Position numbers and translations under genes: made by a program. Positions 8,638 to 18,662 of a DNA stretch of 64,000 nucleotides are shown piece by piece (positions within the stretch are counted from its first letter, which is position 1; every line of letters starts with the position of its first letter). The notes under the pieces were generated by a model. It saw nothing but the letters and a program-made list of their open reading frames with translations, searched no databases and was not told where the DNA came from. Location: contig CAYGTC010000001.1 in the NCBI GenBank assembly GCA_964352735.1, positions 149,548 through 213,547 on the forward strand, read 5' to 3'. The DNA comes from NORP309 sp964352735 (GTDB lineage: Bacteria; Pseudomonadota; Gammaproteobacteria; Xanthomonadales; Marinicellaceae).

Positions 8638-9759
8638 TTATTGAACAATAAGTTCAGTTCGTCTGTTTCTCGCTTTACCTTCCTCGGTAGCATTATTTGC
8701 AATGGGTTGCATCTCACCATAACCTTTCCAAGTCATGCGATCTGCGCTTACGCCATGATTGACTAAATATTCATAAACGACTTTTGCACGTCTTTCAGAC
8801 AATCTTTGGTTATATGATTCTGAAGCTGTTGAATCGGTATGACCAGCAACTTCAACCAAAATTGTTCCATGGGTACCTAAAGTTTTAACTGCTGAATTCA
8901 AAATAGCGATTGACTCAGGTTTTAAAGTTGACTTATCTGTATCAAAATAAACGCCTTGTAATTCTATAACGACATTGACTTTACAGCCATCGCTACCTAC
9001 AACATCACCTGGTGCTGAGCGAGGACATGCATCTCTAGAGTTTGCTACGCCATCACCATCATCATCACCATCAACAACCTTTATTGCACAACCAGTAGCA
9101 TCAACTCTTGAACCTTGTGGTGAATTCGGGCATCTGTCATTTGCATCACTGACACCATCATTATCACTGTCTAATTGAGGGCTTTGCTCAACCAATTGAG
9201 TCACAGTTTTTTGCTCATTAACATCACCTAGGGCAATATTTAAACCTGTGCTGAAGAAAAAGTCACGAAATACACCGCTACCAAAACGTGCAGTGTGAGA
9301 ATTTTGTAAACGGTATTTCAGCTCTGTTCTCAATTTTACTCTGTCAGTAAGTTCTTTAGTCAAACCAGCAGCCAGTGATAGCGTAGGATTAAATTTCGTT
9401 GGTTTGTCATTTCTTAAGAAACCCACTCCAAGACCCACAAAAGGGCGAAAACCTTTTTGATCATTAAAATGATATCGACCCATTAAATCGAATGCGTTTT
9501 CATCAAGGTTACGAGAATCATCACCATTAAAAGCTTCTAAAACTGCTCGTGAATATTCCAAGTCTAATGATATTTTTTCTGTCAAAAAACGTCCAAAACC
9601 GACTCCATATGCCAATCCAGAATTGACATTTTTATCACCATCAGCTTGCTGAAAACTTACGTTAGGTGTTACGTACCACCTGTCATCAAATTCATGGTGT
9701 TCGGCTACTGCCGTACCCATTGCTAGTGATAAGCTCACTGCCAAAACTATGTTTTTCAT
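8638..9759 (-). CDS. OmpA-family outer membrane protein with TSP3-type repeats
   Basis: 373 residues. Signal peptide MKNIVLAVSLSLAMGTAVA, then an eight-strand beta-barrel-like domain to about residue 175 (GVGFGRFLTEKISLDLEYSR). Next come two calcium-type repeats, DSDNDGVSDANDRCPNSPQG and DGDDDGDGVANSRDACPRS, each with a Cys pair. The C-terminal OmpA/MotB peptidoglycan-binding domain contains GVYFDTDKSTLKPES, VEVAGHTDSTASESYNQRLS and SERRAKVV. It anchors the outer membrane to peptidoglycan and is probably abundant: GGAG eight bases before the ATG and a strong terminator. Confidence 0.95.
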   Translation of the reverse strand: MKNIVLAVSLSLAMGTAVAEHHEFDDRWYVTPNVSFQQADGDKNVNSGLAYGVGFGRFLTEKISLDLEYSRAVLEAFNGDDSRNLDENAFDLMGRYHFNDQKGFRPFVGLGVGFLRNDKPTKFNPTLSLAAGLTKELTDRVKLRTELKYRLQNSHTARFGSGVFRDFFFSTGLNIALGDVNEQKTVTQLVEQSPQLDSDNDGVSDANDRCPNSPQGSRVDATGCAIKVVDGDDDGDGVANSRDACPRSAPGDVVGSDGCKVNVVIELQGVYFDTDKSTLKPESIAILNSAVKTLGTHGTILVEVAGHTDSTASESYNQRLSERRAKVVYEYLVNHGVSADRMTWKGYGEMQPIANNATEEGKARNRRTELIVQ

Positions 9760-9863
9760 TCCAACTCTCCAAAATTATTGTCGTATTCGATCGGATTGTA
9801 ACACATTATAATTGTAATTCAAAAAACTTCACGGTTTCTTATATTGGTTCTTATTAACCCTGC

Positions 9864-10097
9864 TAGTCCGAATATTTCATTATAGAATGGATTTTAGGGT
9901 AAAAATGACAAAATTGATTGAAGAAAAACCGCTTCAAAGTCAGTTATTCATGGCTTTGAAGCGATTTTATTCAAGATATGCAGCCATTTTTTCATAAAAC
10001 CATTCAGGCACAAAGTGTGGTTTTACAATAATAGTTTAACCCCATATTTTTCATAGAAAAAATCATTTTTTTTACCGTTTTGATGAAATATTCGGGC
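9864..10097 (-). repeat. Family 1 repeat, longest complete copy R4
   Basis: 234 bp from TAGTCCGAATATTTCATTAT to GATGAAATATTCGGGC. The inverted ends match at about 15 of 17 positions. The inner part contains AAAACCATTCAGGCACAAAG (reverse of the family core). It also carries a perfect 10-bp stem, CGCTTCAAAG at 9930-9939 with CTTTGAAGCG at 9954-9963, around a 14-nt loop. This copy gives the best view of both ends. Confidence 0.8.
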
Positions 10098-10105
10098 AAG
10101 ATATT

Positions 10106-10502
10106 AAAGCAATTGAGAATATCAAAAAATATTCATATCAAAACGTAGTTTGTCATTTAAGTAGGTTAAATCATAAAGACAAGATCTTAGATTATGAATT
10201 CATCCAGTCATCCCCATGATAAAAACTACAAAGTTGAAATGAGTATTTTTGGATATCATTACCCTGTTGATATATTGACTAAACATTATTCAGTTGCAGC
10301 TTCAATATAAACACAGTAACGAGACACTGTCATTCACATAATAATTGATTTAATCACGTCATTGTATCAGCAGTAAATGCTGGGATTATAACCATAAACT
10401 TGTTCATATACAAAAATATGCAAAAATACTCGAGTGTTATAAATTGATACAAGAACATTACAGTTTTGAGATTTTTATGATCAAATAAGATAAAATGCAA
10501 GC
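10106..10502. other. AT-rich intergenic region upstream of rnt
   Basis: No open frame, tRNA-like fold or repeat is recognised in these 397 bases between repeat R4 and rnt. The rnt promoter is presumably here, but no confident -35/-10 pair stands out. Confidence 0.4.
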
Positions 10503-11105
10503 ATGACAAATATTAAAAATAGATTCAGAGGTTTCCTCCCCGTTGTAGTTGATGTTGAAACAGGCGGCTTTAACTCACAAACTGATGCCCTACTAGAAGT
10601 TGCTGCTGTTATTATCCAACAAGATGACGATGGAAGGCTTTTTTATGACGATGTTAATACAGCTTATGTAAAACCTTTTGAAGGAGCCAACATTGACCCT
10701 AAATCTCTTGAGGTAACGGGAATTGATCTTGATCATCCATTACGAATGGCCATGAATGAAACTGCTGCATTGGGCAAAATTTTCACTCCAATCAGAAAAG
10801 CCATTAAAGAAAGTGGTTGCAATAGAGCTATATTGGTTGGACATAATGCACATTTCGATTTAGGTTTCATTAATGCAGCTGTTGAGAGAACAGGCATTAA
10901 ACGCAACCCATTTCATCCATTCAGTTGTTTGGACACAGTGACATTGTCTGCGCTGGCTTATGGTCAAACAGTTTTAGCACGTGCAATCGCAGCTGCTGAA
11001 ATAGAGTGGGAAAATGATCGTGCACACTCAGCCATGTATGATACCGAAAAAACAGCCGAATTATTTTGCAAAATTCATAATACTTGGCACCAACTTAACC
11101 AATAA
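10503..11105 (+). CDS. rnt: Ribonuclease T
   Basis: A 3'-5' exoribonuclease that trims tRNA CCA ends and matures 5S and 23S rRNA; it acts as a cytoplasmic dimer. The 200 residues carry the DEDDh exonuclease motifs in order: Exo I VVDVETGGFNSQTDALLEVA (Asp and Glu), Exo II GHNAHFDLGFINAA (Asp), and Exo III RAHSAMYDTEKTAELF (His and Asp). The length and N-terminal RFRGFLPVVVDVETGGF are typical of RNase T rather than the DNA polymerase epsilon subunit. RNase T is largely a gammaproteobacterial enzyme, which supports the taxonomic guess. It is convergent with the next gene, 29 bp away. Confidence 0.96.
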   Translation: MTNIKNRFRGFLPVVVDVETGGFNSQTDALLEVAAVIIQQDDDGRLFYDDVNTAYVKPFEGANIDPKSLEVTGIDLDHPLRMAMNETAALGKIFTPIRKAIKESGCNRAILVGHNAHFDLGFINAAVERTGIKRNPFHPFSCLDTVTLSALAYGQTVLARAIAAAEIEWENDRAHSAMYDTEKTAELFCKIHNTWHQLNQ

Positions 11106-11134
11106 ATGTTAGGTGAACTTAAGTTTTAGCGTGG

Positions 11135-12247
11135 TTAATTGATAGAAACACCATGTCTAACAGAAGCAATTGTTCGAGGAAGATAGACATCAACTTGTCT
11201 TTTAGCACGATAGACAAGTTCACAATTGGGCAATTGATCTTTACAGGTTTTCCACTGATCGACATGGTATTGTCCCCCTCTTTCAGGGGCAATGTTTTCT
11301 ATGGTTTTATCAATAATATGATCACACTTTTTCGGAAACAAATGTTCAGGTAATTCATCAAGCATGACCTCTATCGTAGTATTGCTGGGGATAGACCGTT
11401 GGATTCTTTGACTGAATTCAAGACCTTCAATTCTTATCAGCTCGATATCATGCTGGCCATAATTACTCAAGGTAATGGTGAGATGAAATTTTTCATTTTC
11501 CTGAGAAACACAAAAAGAAACATCTAAGCTTCTATTTAAAATCAACTTATTGACATCGTTCAATGGTAAATACCAATCTTGATCTACTTCGCAATCAATC
11601 AACGCCAACCAATTTGATGAGTATTCCCCAAGAAAACCAGAAAACTCTTTATCATGTTTTTCTGTTGTAACCGTAACCACTACCTTTTGATTAATATGAT
11701 GCTCTAAAATTTGGTCATATTCTTTGCCAGCAGCATTGAGCGCAGTAGATCCTGCCAATTTTAAATGTTTTTCATTGGCTTTGATTAAATCAGCCGATGC
11801 TGATTTAAAACGGCTTAAAAAAACACCCAAAGTTTCACTGAATGCTTCTTGAAAATTACTGATGAAATTTCGTAACTTGCGCAGGATCTTGCGCATACGG
11901 CCAGGGCTTGCCACACGATTGATTTCAATGGACCTTCTGCGTCTATTTTCCGGTGACAACTCATCTTGATAGCGAAAAATCAATTGTAAATTTTGCATAT
12001 CTTCCTCATAAAACAAATAACTCTCGACCCAACATCCACCGCTACTTTGATACGGCCTAGAAAACAATAATTTCATCCCGTTGACATACATGTGCGCTTT
12101 ACCCCACATCTTTTTACCATCTTTTCTTATGATAGTGACATGAAAGCCTTTGATCAATTTAAGTACCCTGTCATTTTTTTGAACCACACGCGACAATAAA
12201 GCCGTGAGAAAAATAACTGCCACCGTCACTAAGAAGATATTATCCAT
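11135..12247 (-). CDS. Unknown membrane-anchored protein (about 370 aa)
   Basis: I do not recognise this family. From ATG 12247 it starts MDNIFLVTVAVIFLTALLS, a single membrane helix, followed by a long soluble part that is presumably cytoplasmic. Residues about 95-150 are very basic and predicted helical (NRRRRSIEI, RMRKILRKLRNFI). A later beta-rich region (KFHLTITLSNYGQHDIELIR) resembles an immunoglobulin-like fold by pattern only. An ATG at 12292 adds 15 residues, but they would precede the membrane helix, so the inner ATG is preferred. It stands alone, convergent with rnt. Confidence 0.7.
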   Translation of the reverse strand: MDNIFLVTVAVIFLTALLSRVVQKNDRVLKLIKGFHVTIIRKDGKKMWGKAHMYVNGMKLLFSRPYQSSGGCWVESYLFYEEDMQNLQLIFRYQDELSPENRRRRSIEINRVASPGRMRKILRKLRNFISNFQEAFSETLGVFLSRFKSASADLIKANEKHLKLAGSTALNAAGKEYDQILEHHINQKVVVTVTTEKHDKEFSGFLGEYSSNWLALIDCEVDQDWYLPLNDVNKLILNRSLDVSFCVSQENEKFHLTITLSNYGQHDIELIRIEGLEFSQRIQRSIPSNTTIEVMLDELPEHLFPKKCDHIIDKTIENIAPERGGQYHVDQWKTCKDQLPNCELVYRAKRQVDVYLPRTIASVRHGVSIN

Positions 12248-12292
12248 CGATATACATATTTTTAAAGAAACTAATGAATTATCAACGTTCAA

Positions 12293-12736
12293 TCAGCAAA
12301 GTTCAACTGTTTAAATTTCTGATTTAATAATTTAACTCTAAAACATACATTTGAGTAAAACCAATTCATTCATAACAAAAAGTCAGGTCAGATTAACCTC
12401 CACCTGCCAACTTTAAGATATGCCACACACGGAAAACCACATTTAGCCTGATTAATTAGGTGACTTTTTTTACAAAAAATAGGATAATGCGCAATGAATT
12501 TTCAGATGAATTGATCACAATAAGAAACTTTTGCTTGATTCAGGGTAATTCAAGAAAGTTTATAAAAAAATAACAAACAACGTAATAAACTGAGCTTAAC
12601 ATTAATTTTGTTAACCAGTTTTATCAACAACGAGCGGTATTTTCAAACTTTTTACCCTTATCTATCATCATAAAAAGGCATCCACACTGAGATTAAGATT
12701 ATTCATCTAAACAAAAATAACCAAAGGAGTTTATTA
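12293..12736. other. Intergenic region upstream of acnA
   Basis: About 440 AT-rich bases between divergent genes. No gene or RNA is recognised. It should hold both promoters and any acnA control region. AAGGAG at 12724-12729 is the acnA ribosome-binding site. Confidence 0.4.
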
Positions 12737-15397
12737 ATGAGCAACTCATTCGAGACTGCCACTACGTTATCTTGTAATGGCAAAGAGTATAACATTCACA
12801 GCTTAGTTGAATTAAGTAAAAAGTACGACGTAAGCCGCCTACCCTTCAGTTTAAAAATCCTCTTGGAAAATCTATTGCGGCATGAAAATGGTATAGATGT
12901 CACCAAAGATGACATTGAAGCCTTATGTAACTGGGATGCAAAAGCGCAACCCTCTACTGAAATCGCGTTCACACCATCACGAGTTGTATTGCAGGATTTT
13001 ACCGGTGTTCCAGCTGTTGTTGATTTGGCCGCCATGCGTGATGCAATGAAGAATTTGGGTGGTGACGTACAAAAAATCAACCCACTTTCTCCTGCTGAAT
13101 TGGTCATAGATCATTCTGTACAAGTGGATAAATATGGAAGCCACAATGCAGAATCAGCTAATGAAGATTTTGAATACCAAAGGAACATGGAGCGTTATGC
13201 TTTCTTGAAATGGGGCCAAACGGCTTTTGATACCTTCAAAGTTGTACCACCAGGCAATGGTATTGTTCACCAAGTCAACCTTGAGAAACTGGCCAGAGTC
13301 ACATTCGGCTATGAAAAAAATGGTTCCTTACAAGCCTACCCTGACACAGTTGTGGGAACTGACTCTCACACAACCATGATCAATGGCATTGGAGTATTGG
13401 GTTGGGGAGTTGGAGGTATTGAAGCTGAGGCTGCGATGCTTGGTCAAGCAATTTCCATGCTGATTCCACAAGTGGTTGGCTTTAAGCTTACTGGTCAATT
13501 ACCAGAAGGAACAACTGCCACTGATTTGGTATTAACCATTGTCGAAATGCTCAGAAAACATGGCGTGGTTGGTAAATTTGTAGAATTTTATGGTGATGGT
13601 TTACAGCACTTACCTTTAGCAGACAGAGCAACCATTGCAAATATGGCGCCTGAGTATGGCGCAACTTGCGGTATTTTCCCTGTTGATAAAGAAGCGGTTA
13701 AGTACCTTAAACTTTCAGGCAGAGATGAAGAAGAAATAGCATTGGTTGAAGCTTATGCCAAAGCACAAGATATGTGGCATACAGCCGATGCCAAAGATGC
13801 AGAATATTCATCAACCCTTGAATTAGACATGAGCACAGTTGTGCCCAGTATTTCAGGTCCTAAACGCCCTCAGGATAGAATTTCATTGGTAGATGCAAAA
13901 GCCAAATACCAAACCTTATTCCATGACATGGAGAAAGGTCGAGACAGAAAATCTGTTCCCGTTTCAACTGAATATGGCGATTTTGAATTCAAAGATGGCG
14001 ACATTGTTGTGGCTGCCATTACCTCTTGTACCAATACATCCAATCCAGCTGTCATGATTGGCGCTGGTATTTTGGCTAAAAATGCTGCTGAAAAAGGCTT
14101 AAAAGTAAAACCTTGGGTTAAAACTTCATTGGCACCGGGTTCACGTGTTGTGACATCCTATTTAAAAAGCGCTGGTGTACTTGATGATTTGGAAAAACTG
14201 AATTTCTATGTTGTTGGTTACGGCTGTACGACATGTATTGGTAATTCAGGGCCATTGGACCCTGCCATTTCAAAAGCCATAAAAGACAATGATATGGTTG
14301 CAACATCTGTTCTATCAGGCAACAGAAACTTTGAAGGGCGTATCCATGCAGATATCAAAATGAACTTCCTAGCTTCTCCGCCACTGGTGGTTGCTTATGC
14401 ACTGGCTGGCACAACCGATTTTGATCTTTATAATGACTCCTTAGGTGATGATCAAGATGGTAATCCAGTATACCTTAAAGACATTTGGCCAAGCAGCCAT
14501 GAAGTAGCCAAAGCCATTCATGACAACATTGATGCAAATATGTTTAATCAAGGTTATGAAAACGTATTCACTGGCGATGAGAAATGGCAAGCTGTTAAAA
14601 CCACTGAGTCAGAGATCTTTGATTGGCAAGATGATTCAACTTACATCAAAAACCCGCCGTATTTTACCGGTATGACTCTGGATGTTGGACAAATCAATGA
14701 CATTCAAGGCGCCAGAGCACTGGCCAAACTGGGAGATAGTGTCACCACTGATCACATTTCACCTGCTGGTGCCATTGCTGAAGACTCTCCTGCTGGTTCA
14801 TACCTCAAAGAAAAAGGCGTTCCCAAACAAAACTTCAATTCCTATGGTTCGCGCCGTGGTAATCACGAAGTGATGATGCGTGGTACTTTTGCCAATGTTA
14901 GGTTACGCAATCAATTGGCTCCTGGCACCGAAGGTGGTTGGACAAGGCATCAGCCGAGTGATGAGCAAATGTCGATATTTGATGCTTCAGTAAAATATTT
15001 TGAAGAAGAAACACCACTGGTTATCCTCGGTGGTAAAGAATACGGCACGGGTTCTTCACGTGATTGGGCAGCCAAAGGTACATTGTTGTTGGGTGTTAAA
15101 GCCGTCATCGTTGAGAGTTACGAAAGAATCCATCGCTCTAATTTGGTAGGTATGGGCGTTTTACCTTTACAATTTAAAGAGGGTGACAGTGCTGATTCTC
15201 TAGGGCTCACAGGTCATGAGACTTTTGCCATTACTGGATTAAACAATGGCGAATCAAAATCAGCCACTGTAACAGCAACAACCAACGATGGTTCAGTTAC
15301 AGAGTTTGATGTACTGGTGAGAATCGATACTCCAAAAGAAGTCGAATACATGCGTCATGGAGGCATTCTTCAATACGTATTGAGACAATTGGCATAG
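12737..15397 (+). CDS. acnA: Aconitate hydratase A
   Basis: Interconverts citrate and isocitrate in the TCA cycle using a [4Fe-4S] cluster. The 886-residue length is that of the AcnA/IRP1 class. Cluster ligands are visible in ITSCTNTSNPAVM (one Cys) and GYGCTTCIGNSGPL (two Cys). Other signatures are VGTDSHTTMINGIGVLGWGV, the swivel-domain segments GDSVTTDHISPAGAI and YGSRRGNHEVMMRGTF, and GKEYGTGSSRDWAAKGT. AAGGAG lies eight bases before the ATG. An intrinsic terminator follows, so it is monocistronic. Members of this class can also bind RNA when the cluster is lost; nothing here tests that. Confidence 0.97.
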   Translation: MSNSFETATTLSCNGKEYNIHSLVELSKKYDVSRLPFSLKILLENLLRHENGIDVTKDDIEALCNWDAKAQPSTEIAFTPSRVVLQDFTGVPAVVDLAAMRDAMKNLGGDVQKINPLSPAELVIDHSVQVDKYGSHNAESANEDFEYQRNMERYAFLKWGQTAFDTFKVVPPGNGIVHQVNLEKLARVTFGYEKNGSLQAYPDTVVGTDSHTTMINGIGVLGWGVGGIEAEAAMLGQAISMLIPQVVGFKLTGQLPEGTTATDLVLTIVEMLRKHGVVGKFVEFYGDGLQHLPLADRATIANMAPEYGATCGIFPVDKEAVKYLKLSGRDEEEIALVEAYAKAQDMWHTADAKDAEYSSTLELDMSTVVPSISGPKRPQDRISLVDAKAKYQTLFHDMEKGRDRKSVPVSTEYGDFEFKDGDIVVAAITSCTNTSNPAVMIGAGILAKNAAEKGLKVKPWVKTSLAPGSRVVTSYLKSAGVLDDLEKLNFYVVGYGCTTCIGNSGPLDPAISKAIKDNDMVATSVLSGNRNFEGRIHADIKMNFLASPPLVVAYALAGTTDFDLYNDSLGDDQDGNPVYLKDIWPSSHEVAKAIHDNIDANMFNQGYENVFTGDEKWQAVKTTESEIFDWQDDSTYIKNPPYFTGMTLDVGQINDIQGARALAKLGDSVTTDHISPAGAIAEDSPAGSYLKEKGVPKQNFNSYGSRRGNHEVMMRGTFANVRLRNQLAPGTEGGWTRHQPSDEQMSIFDASVKYFEEETPLVILGGKEYGTGSSRDWAAKGTLLLGVKAVIVESYERIHRSNLVGMGVLPLQFKEGDSADSLGLTGHETFAITGLNNGESKSATVTATTNDGSVTEFDVLVRIDTPKEVEYMRHGGILQYVLRQLA

Positions 15398-15423
15398 TTT
15401 CAATATTCTACTGTTATTGATTT

Positions 15424-15451
15424 AAAAGGCTTTACCCTTGTGAAGCCTTTT
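15424..15451 (+). terminator. Intrinsic terminator of acnA
   Basis: AAAAGGCTT (15424-15432) pairs perfectly with AAGCCTTTT (15443-15451), followed by more T residues. It is 26 bp after the acnA stop. Confidence 0.9.
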
Positions 15452-15510
15452 TTTTGTCTTTCATATTTGCTTGAATGATAGGATTAGATTCAATGAGACC
15501 TCAGAATAAC

Positions 15511-15625
15511 TGGCCCGAATATTTCATCAAAACGCTAAAATATTTTAATTTATCCATGAAAAACATGGAGTTAAACGAATTCTGTAAAAGTACACTTTGT
15601 GCCTGAATGGTTTTATTAAAGAAAT
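15511..15625 (+). repeat. Family 1 repeat, copy R5
   Basis: Begins TGGCCCGAATATTTCATCAA and carries the hairpin TCCATG-AAAAA-CATGGA (15553-15569) and the core CACTTTGTGCCTGAATGGTT. The far inverted end seen in R3 and R4 is not recognisable. It lies between convergent acnA and the membrane operon. The 167 bases from 15626 to 15792 show nothing I can name. Confidence 0.75.
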
Positions 15626-15792
15626 TGCAGATAATAGCGGTTATAAGCCAGATTTCTAAAAAAGATCTGGTGAGTTTAATCATTTTCTACTCGTCATTGT
15701 AGTTATGCTGAGGCCTCACAATATAAAACATGACAATTGTCGTTTTGAAAACTATTTTTTGGACTTTACATGCAGGTGGATTCTAATTCAGA

Positions 15793-17175
15793 TCACACAG
15801 ATACCTTCTGTGATTGACGACAATACTGATAAGCCACGTGAATCACAAAATAAACATACGATGGTACAATGTGCAAAACAATACGATTAGAGCTGGTAAA
15901 ATCATTGGCAAAAACACTGGCATAAGTCATATAGAACAAAACATATAAGAAAAATACCGTAAACAACAAATATAATCCAGGTAATACAACTGAATTTTTA
16001 TTACTAACTCTTAAGCAAGCAACCATAACAAATGGTATGGTGTACCAAAGAAAATGCCAATTCTTACTTAAAAAAAGAGCCTCCAACCATGCTGATGTGG
16101 TATTAACAAATGCCAAACCGTATGAACCCAAGGCTGGAATCTTAATAAGATTCGGAGCAATAACCAATTCACCAAAAGGCATATTGACACTAAATCCATC
16201 AAACAAATACCACACAATACTGATAACAACAGCCAATAAGTATAGCCATTTCCTTTTAACTGGATTAACCATACACAACCCAAATGTCAATACAAATATT
16301 GACAACCACACCCATGACTCTAGTTTAAACATCACCAATGTTAGTAATAAGGCTATGATTTTAAAACACACAAAAATACTTGGCTGAGATAAAAAGTGTT
16401 GTGCATTCAAAAGAATCAGAACCAATATAGCGGCCACCCAAATGTCGGCATATCCCGACAATGCAAAATGCACATTAATAAATGGTACCGTTGCCAATAT
16501 TACCACAGCAATAAGTGCAAAAAAATCATCGGTCAGTTGTTTAAGGTGTCCAAAAAAAGCCAACATGAAAGCCACATACATGGCAGGATAAATTGCATTT
16601 AACGCCGTTTCTTGCCAACCAAACAGACCAGAATTGAAAACATACAATAAAGGCAATGCATCAGGATAATGAGCAGTTGGATTGGTGAAATTTCCATCGG
16701 TCACCAACCAATTAACGCGATTGACCAAACTTTCGTTGATGCCATGATAGTACCAAATTTTTGCTTTTGCTATCCAACCATTCCAAGCATCCCAAGGTGT
16801 TAATGGCAAAGATTGATTTTGTTGTACAATGTAATAAAAATGTAACGCAACAATCGTAATTGCCAATAAAGCATAAACCGAAGGCTTCTTCATCGTACTT
16901 AATTGAACTTGAAAAGAAGTCCTATTTTGATAAATTGTGTAAATCAAGGCAGCTATAGCAAATACGACATAAAACACAGCGATCCATTGAGGGCTAAGGT
17001 CCAGTTGAAGTAACTGTAACAAATTACAACCCAAAACTATCACAAAAACACCAATAAAAAAACTTTCACCGACTGTTCTTTGCCACGGGTGATTGATTTG
17101 TGAATTATTCCTATTGCCAGTAAAGAGTACACCACAACCACAGTAGATAATAAAAAGTGTGATGATATTAATCAT
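15793..17175 (-). CDS. Polytopic membrane protein, GT-C glycosyltransferase-like
   Basis: 460 residues with about 11-12 hydrophobic segments. A conserved-looking loop after the third or fourth segment reads PLTPWDAWNGWIAKAKIWYY. The acidic residue and W..W..KAK pattern there are typical of GT-C integral membrane transferases that use polyprenyl-phosphate sugars (GT39/GT83-like), but no exact family is assigned. It begins inside the last codon of the upstream gene (ATGA overlap at 17172-17175), so the two are translationally coupled. If a GT-C enzyme, it would glycosylate a substrate on the periplasmic side. Substrate unknown. Confidence 0.7.
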   Translation of the reverse strand: MINIITLFIIYCGCGVLFTGNRNNSQINHPWQRTVGESFFIGVFVIVLGCNLLQLLQLDLSPQWIAVFYVVFAIAALIYTIYQNRTSFQVQLSTMKKPSVYALLAITIVALHFYYIVQQNQSLPLTPWDAWNGWIAKAKIWYYHGINESLVNRVNWLVTDGNFTNPTAHYPDALPLLYVFNSGLFGWQETALNAIYPAMYVAFMLAFFGHLKQLTDDFFALIAVVILATVPFINVHFALSGYADIWVAAILVLILLNAQHFLSQPSIFVCFKIIALLLTLVMFKLESWVWLSIFVLTFGLCMVNPVKRKWLYLLAVVISIVWYLFDGFSVNMPFGELVIAPNLIKIPALGSYGLAFVNTTSAWLEALFLSKNWHFLWYTIPFVMVACLRVSNKNSVVLPGLYLLFTVFFLYVLFYMTYASVFANDFTSSNRIVLHIVPSYVYFVIHVAYQYCRQSQKVSV

Positions 17176-18344
17176 TGAATCACCCTCATAATGGAATAAT
17201 GATCCGCTTTTGCCACTTCTTTGACTCGAATGTTAATGGTATTTACAGTCAAGATTCCTTGACTCGGCTTACTTGGTTTTCTTGCAATATCATAACTCAA
17301 AATATAATCACCCTCTGCCAATTTAGCCCTAGCGTTGACTTCAGCATTCTTATCTAAGAAACTACTGTTAACTGGCAGCATATGATAAATCAATCGGGCT
17401 CTTTGATAGCGATCAGAAGACAATATTAACACTTTATGCCTCTTAATCTTTTCCGTCCTATCGTTATTAAGTCCTAATAGAAATTTAATTTGTTGTGCCA
17501 GCTTATTCAAATCTTCATCTGGTAAGATGACCTCTTCTTCAGTTTGGTATATGTTATTGAGCCAACCACTGATTGATTGACTATTAAAAATAAAAACAAC
17601 ATCCAACAAAAACCAGGCCGTCAATACCAAAACCATCACATGTATTTTATTAAAATCCAAGAAATACCAACTCATAACAACAACCACCAATAACCACACT
17701 AAAATAAATACCAACGGTTGTGCGTATATGGGAAGATCTGGATGTACTTTCAAATGATTGATAGATCGATAGTTGAGGCTGTCATATTTAAACCAGTATT
17801 GTGCAAGTAATCCGTATAGATCAGAGAAACTGTCATTTTTTAGCAAAATCCTATTAACGATAATAGGTTGTTGTGGTTGTATTGCAATACCCAAGTGCTC
17901 TTGTGGCATGATCCTTAAACCAATTTGGGTGATTAAACCTTGCCAATCTGGGTTACTTTTTAATAATTCAACCAACGGCTTACCTTGTGGTTGAGACAAT
18001 TCAACCTCAAAAGGGCTGTCATTGCCTTTAACCATCCAGACAAATAATACTTGGTAGTTATAGGACAAGTTACTGATTGTAACCTCCAACTGAGAGAATT
18101 CATCAGCATTAAATGATCCAACAACAAACGATAATGCGGCCTCGCCATATTCATCGAGTTGGAACGCAAATTGATTGTGGCTTGCCTGTCTTTGCCCATA
18201 TGCAATTTGTGGCTCCTGAACTAACAAATCTTTATTGGAGTATTTTGCGTTATCTTTAATCCATACAAAACTTACCATGAAATAAAGCACAATAAACGTG
18301 ATAATAGCGATGGAGAAAAAACGAAAATGGCTGAACTTATTCAC
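17172..18344 (-). CDS. Unknown membrane protein coupled to the GT-C-like gene
   Basis: 390 residues, family not recognised. One N-terminal membrane helix (FFSIAIITFIVLYFMVSFVW) is followed by a beta-rich extracytoplasmic region of about 190 residues. Two or three more helices lie at about residues 213-260 (PLVFILVWLLVVVVMSWYFL), then a C-terminal soluble part (about 270-390) with the pattern KVLILSSDRYQRARLIYHML. The C-terminal segment resembles small domains found with membrane sugar transferases, where a hydrophilic part judges chain end or lipid carrier; that is a guess. It is the first gene of the two-gene operon, with four-base overlap to the next. Confidence 0.68.
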   Translation of the reverse strand: MNKFSHFRFFSIAIITFIVLYFMVSFVWIKDNAKYSNKDLLVQEPQIAYGQRQASHNQFAFQLDEYGEAALSFVVGSFNADEFSQLEVTISNLSYNYQVLFVWMVKGNDSPFEVELSQPQGKPLVELLKSNPDWQGLITQIGLRIMPQEHLGIAIQPQQPIIVNRILLKNDSFSDLYGLLAQYWFKYDSLNYRSINHLKVHPDLPIYAQPLVFILVWLLVVVVMSWYFLDFNKIHVMVLVLTAWFLLDVVFIFNSQSISGWLNNIYQTEEEVILPDEDLNKLAQQIKFLLGLNNDRTEKIKRHKVLILSSDRYQRARLIYHMLPVNSSFLDKNAEVNARAKLAEGDYILSYDIARKPSKPSQGILTVNTINIRVKEVAKADHYSIMRVIQ

Positions 18345-18662
18345 GTAAATATTAATTTCCTTTATAGATAAAAGACGTTATGATTCCCATATTCGAGGAA
18401 ATTAACTCAAATGTAAAGATATGACTCGAAGTAAAAAATACAATGACAGCATTCTATTATATTTTGACTAAAAATTTAACTTAACTCGAAATTTGTCTGA
18501 GAAATTCATTATTTTTCTGAAATTTTTGTGATGAAGTTAAAAACTTGCATGAATAGTTATCAGTTTTATAGTATTAACCTATTGATTTTTATAGAATGTA
18601 TATAATGAGTGACTGCATAACATATGCGCAGTAAAAAATATCAACTAGGGGAAATTCCGACT
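18345..18662. other. Intergenic region with candidate promoter for the FHA-like gene
   Basis: TATAAT at 18601-18606 is a good -10 element on the plus strand, but no well-spaced -35 is evident. Transcription from it would begin near 18613, leaving too short a leader for ATG 18624 and a normal one for ATG 18663. The rest is AT-rich without recognisable features; the membrane operon promoter must be here on the other strand. Confidence 0.4.

Noticed and set aside
15511..15712. Extending repeat R5 and R6 to the GAGGCCT motif about 205 bp from their left end
   Set aside because: GAGGCCT occurs in both but the intervening sequence does not align; could be chance.
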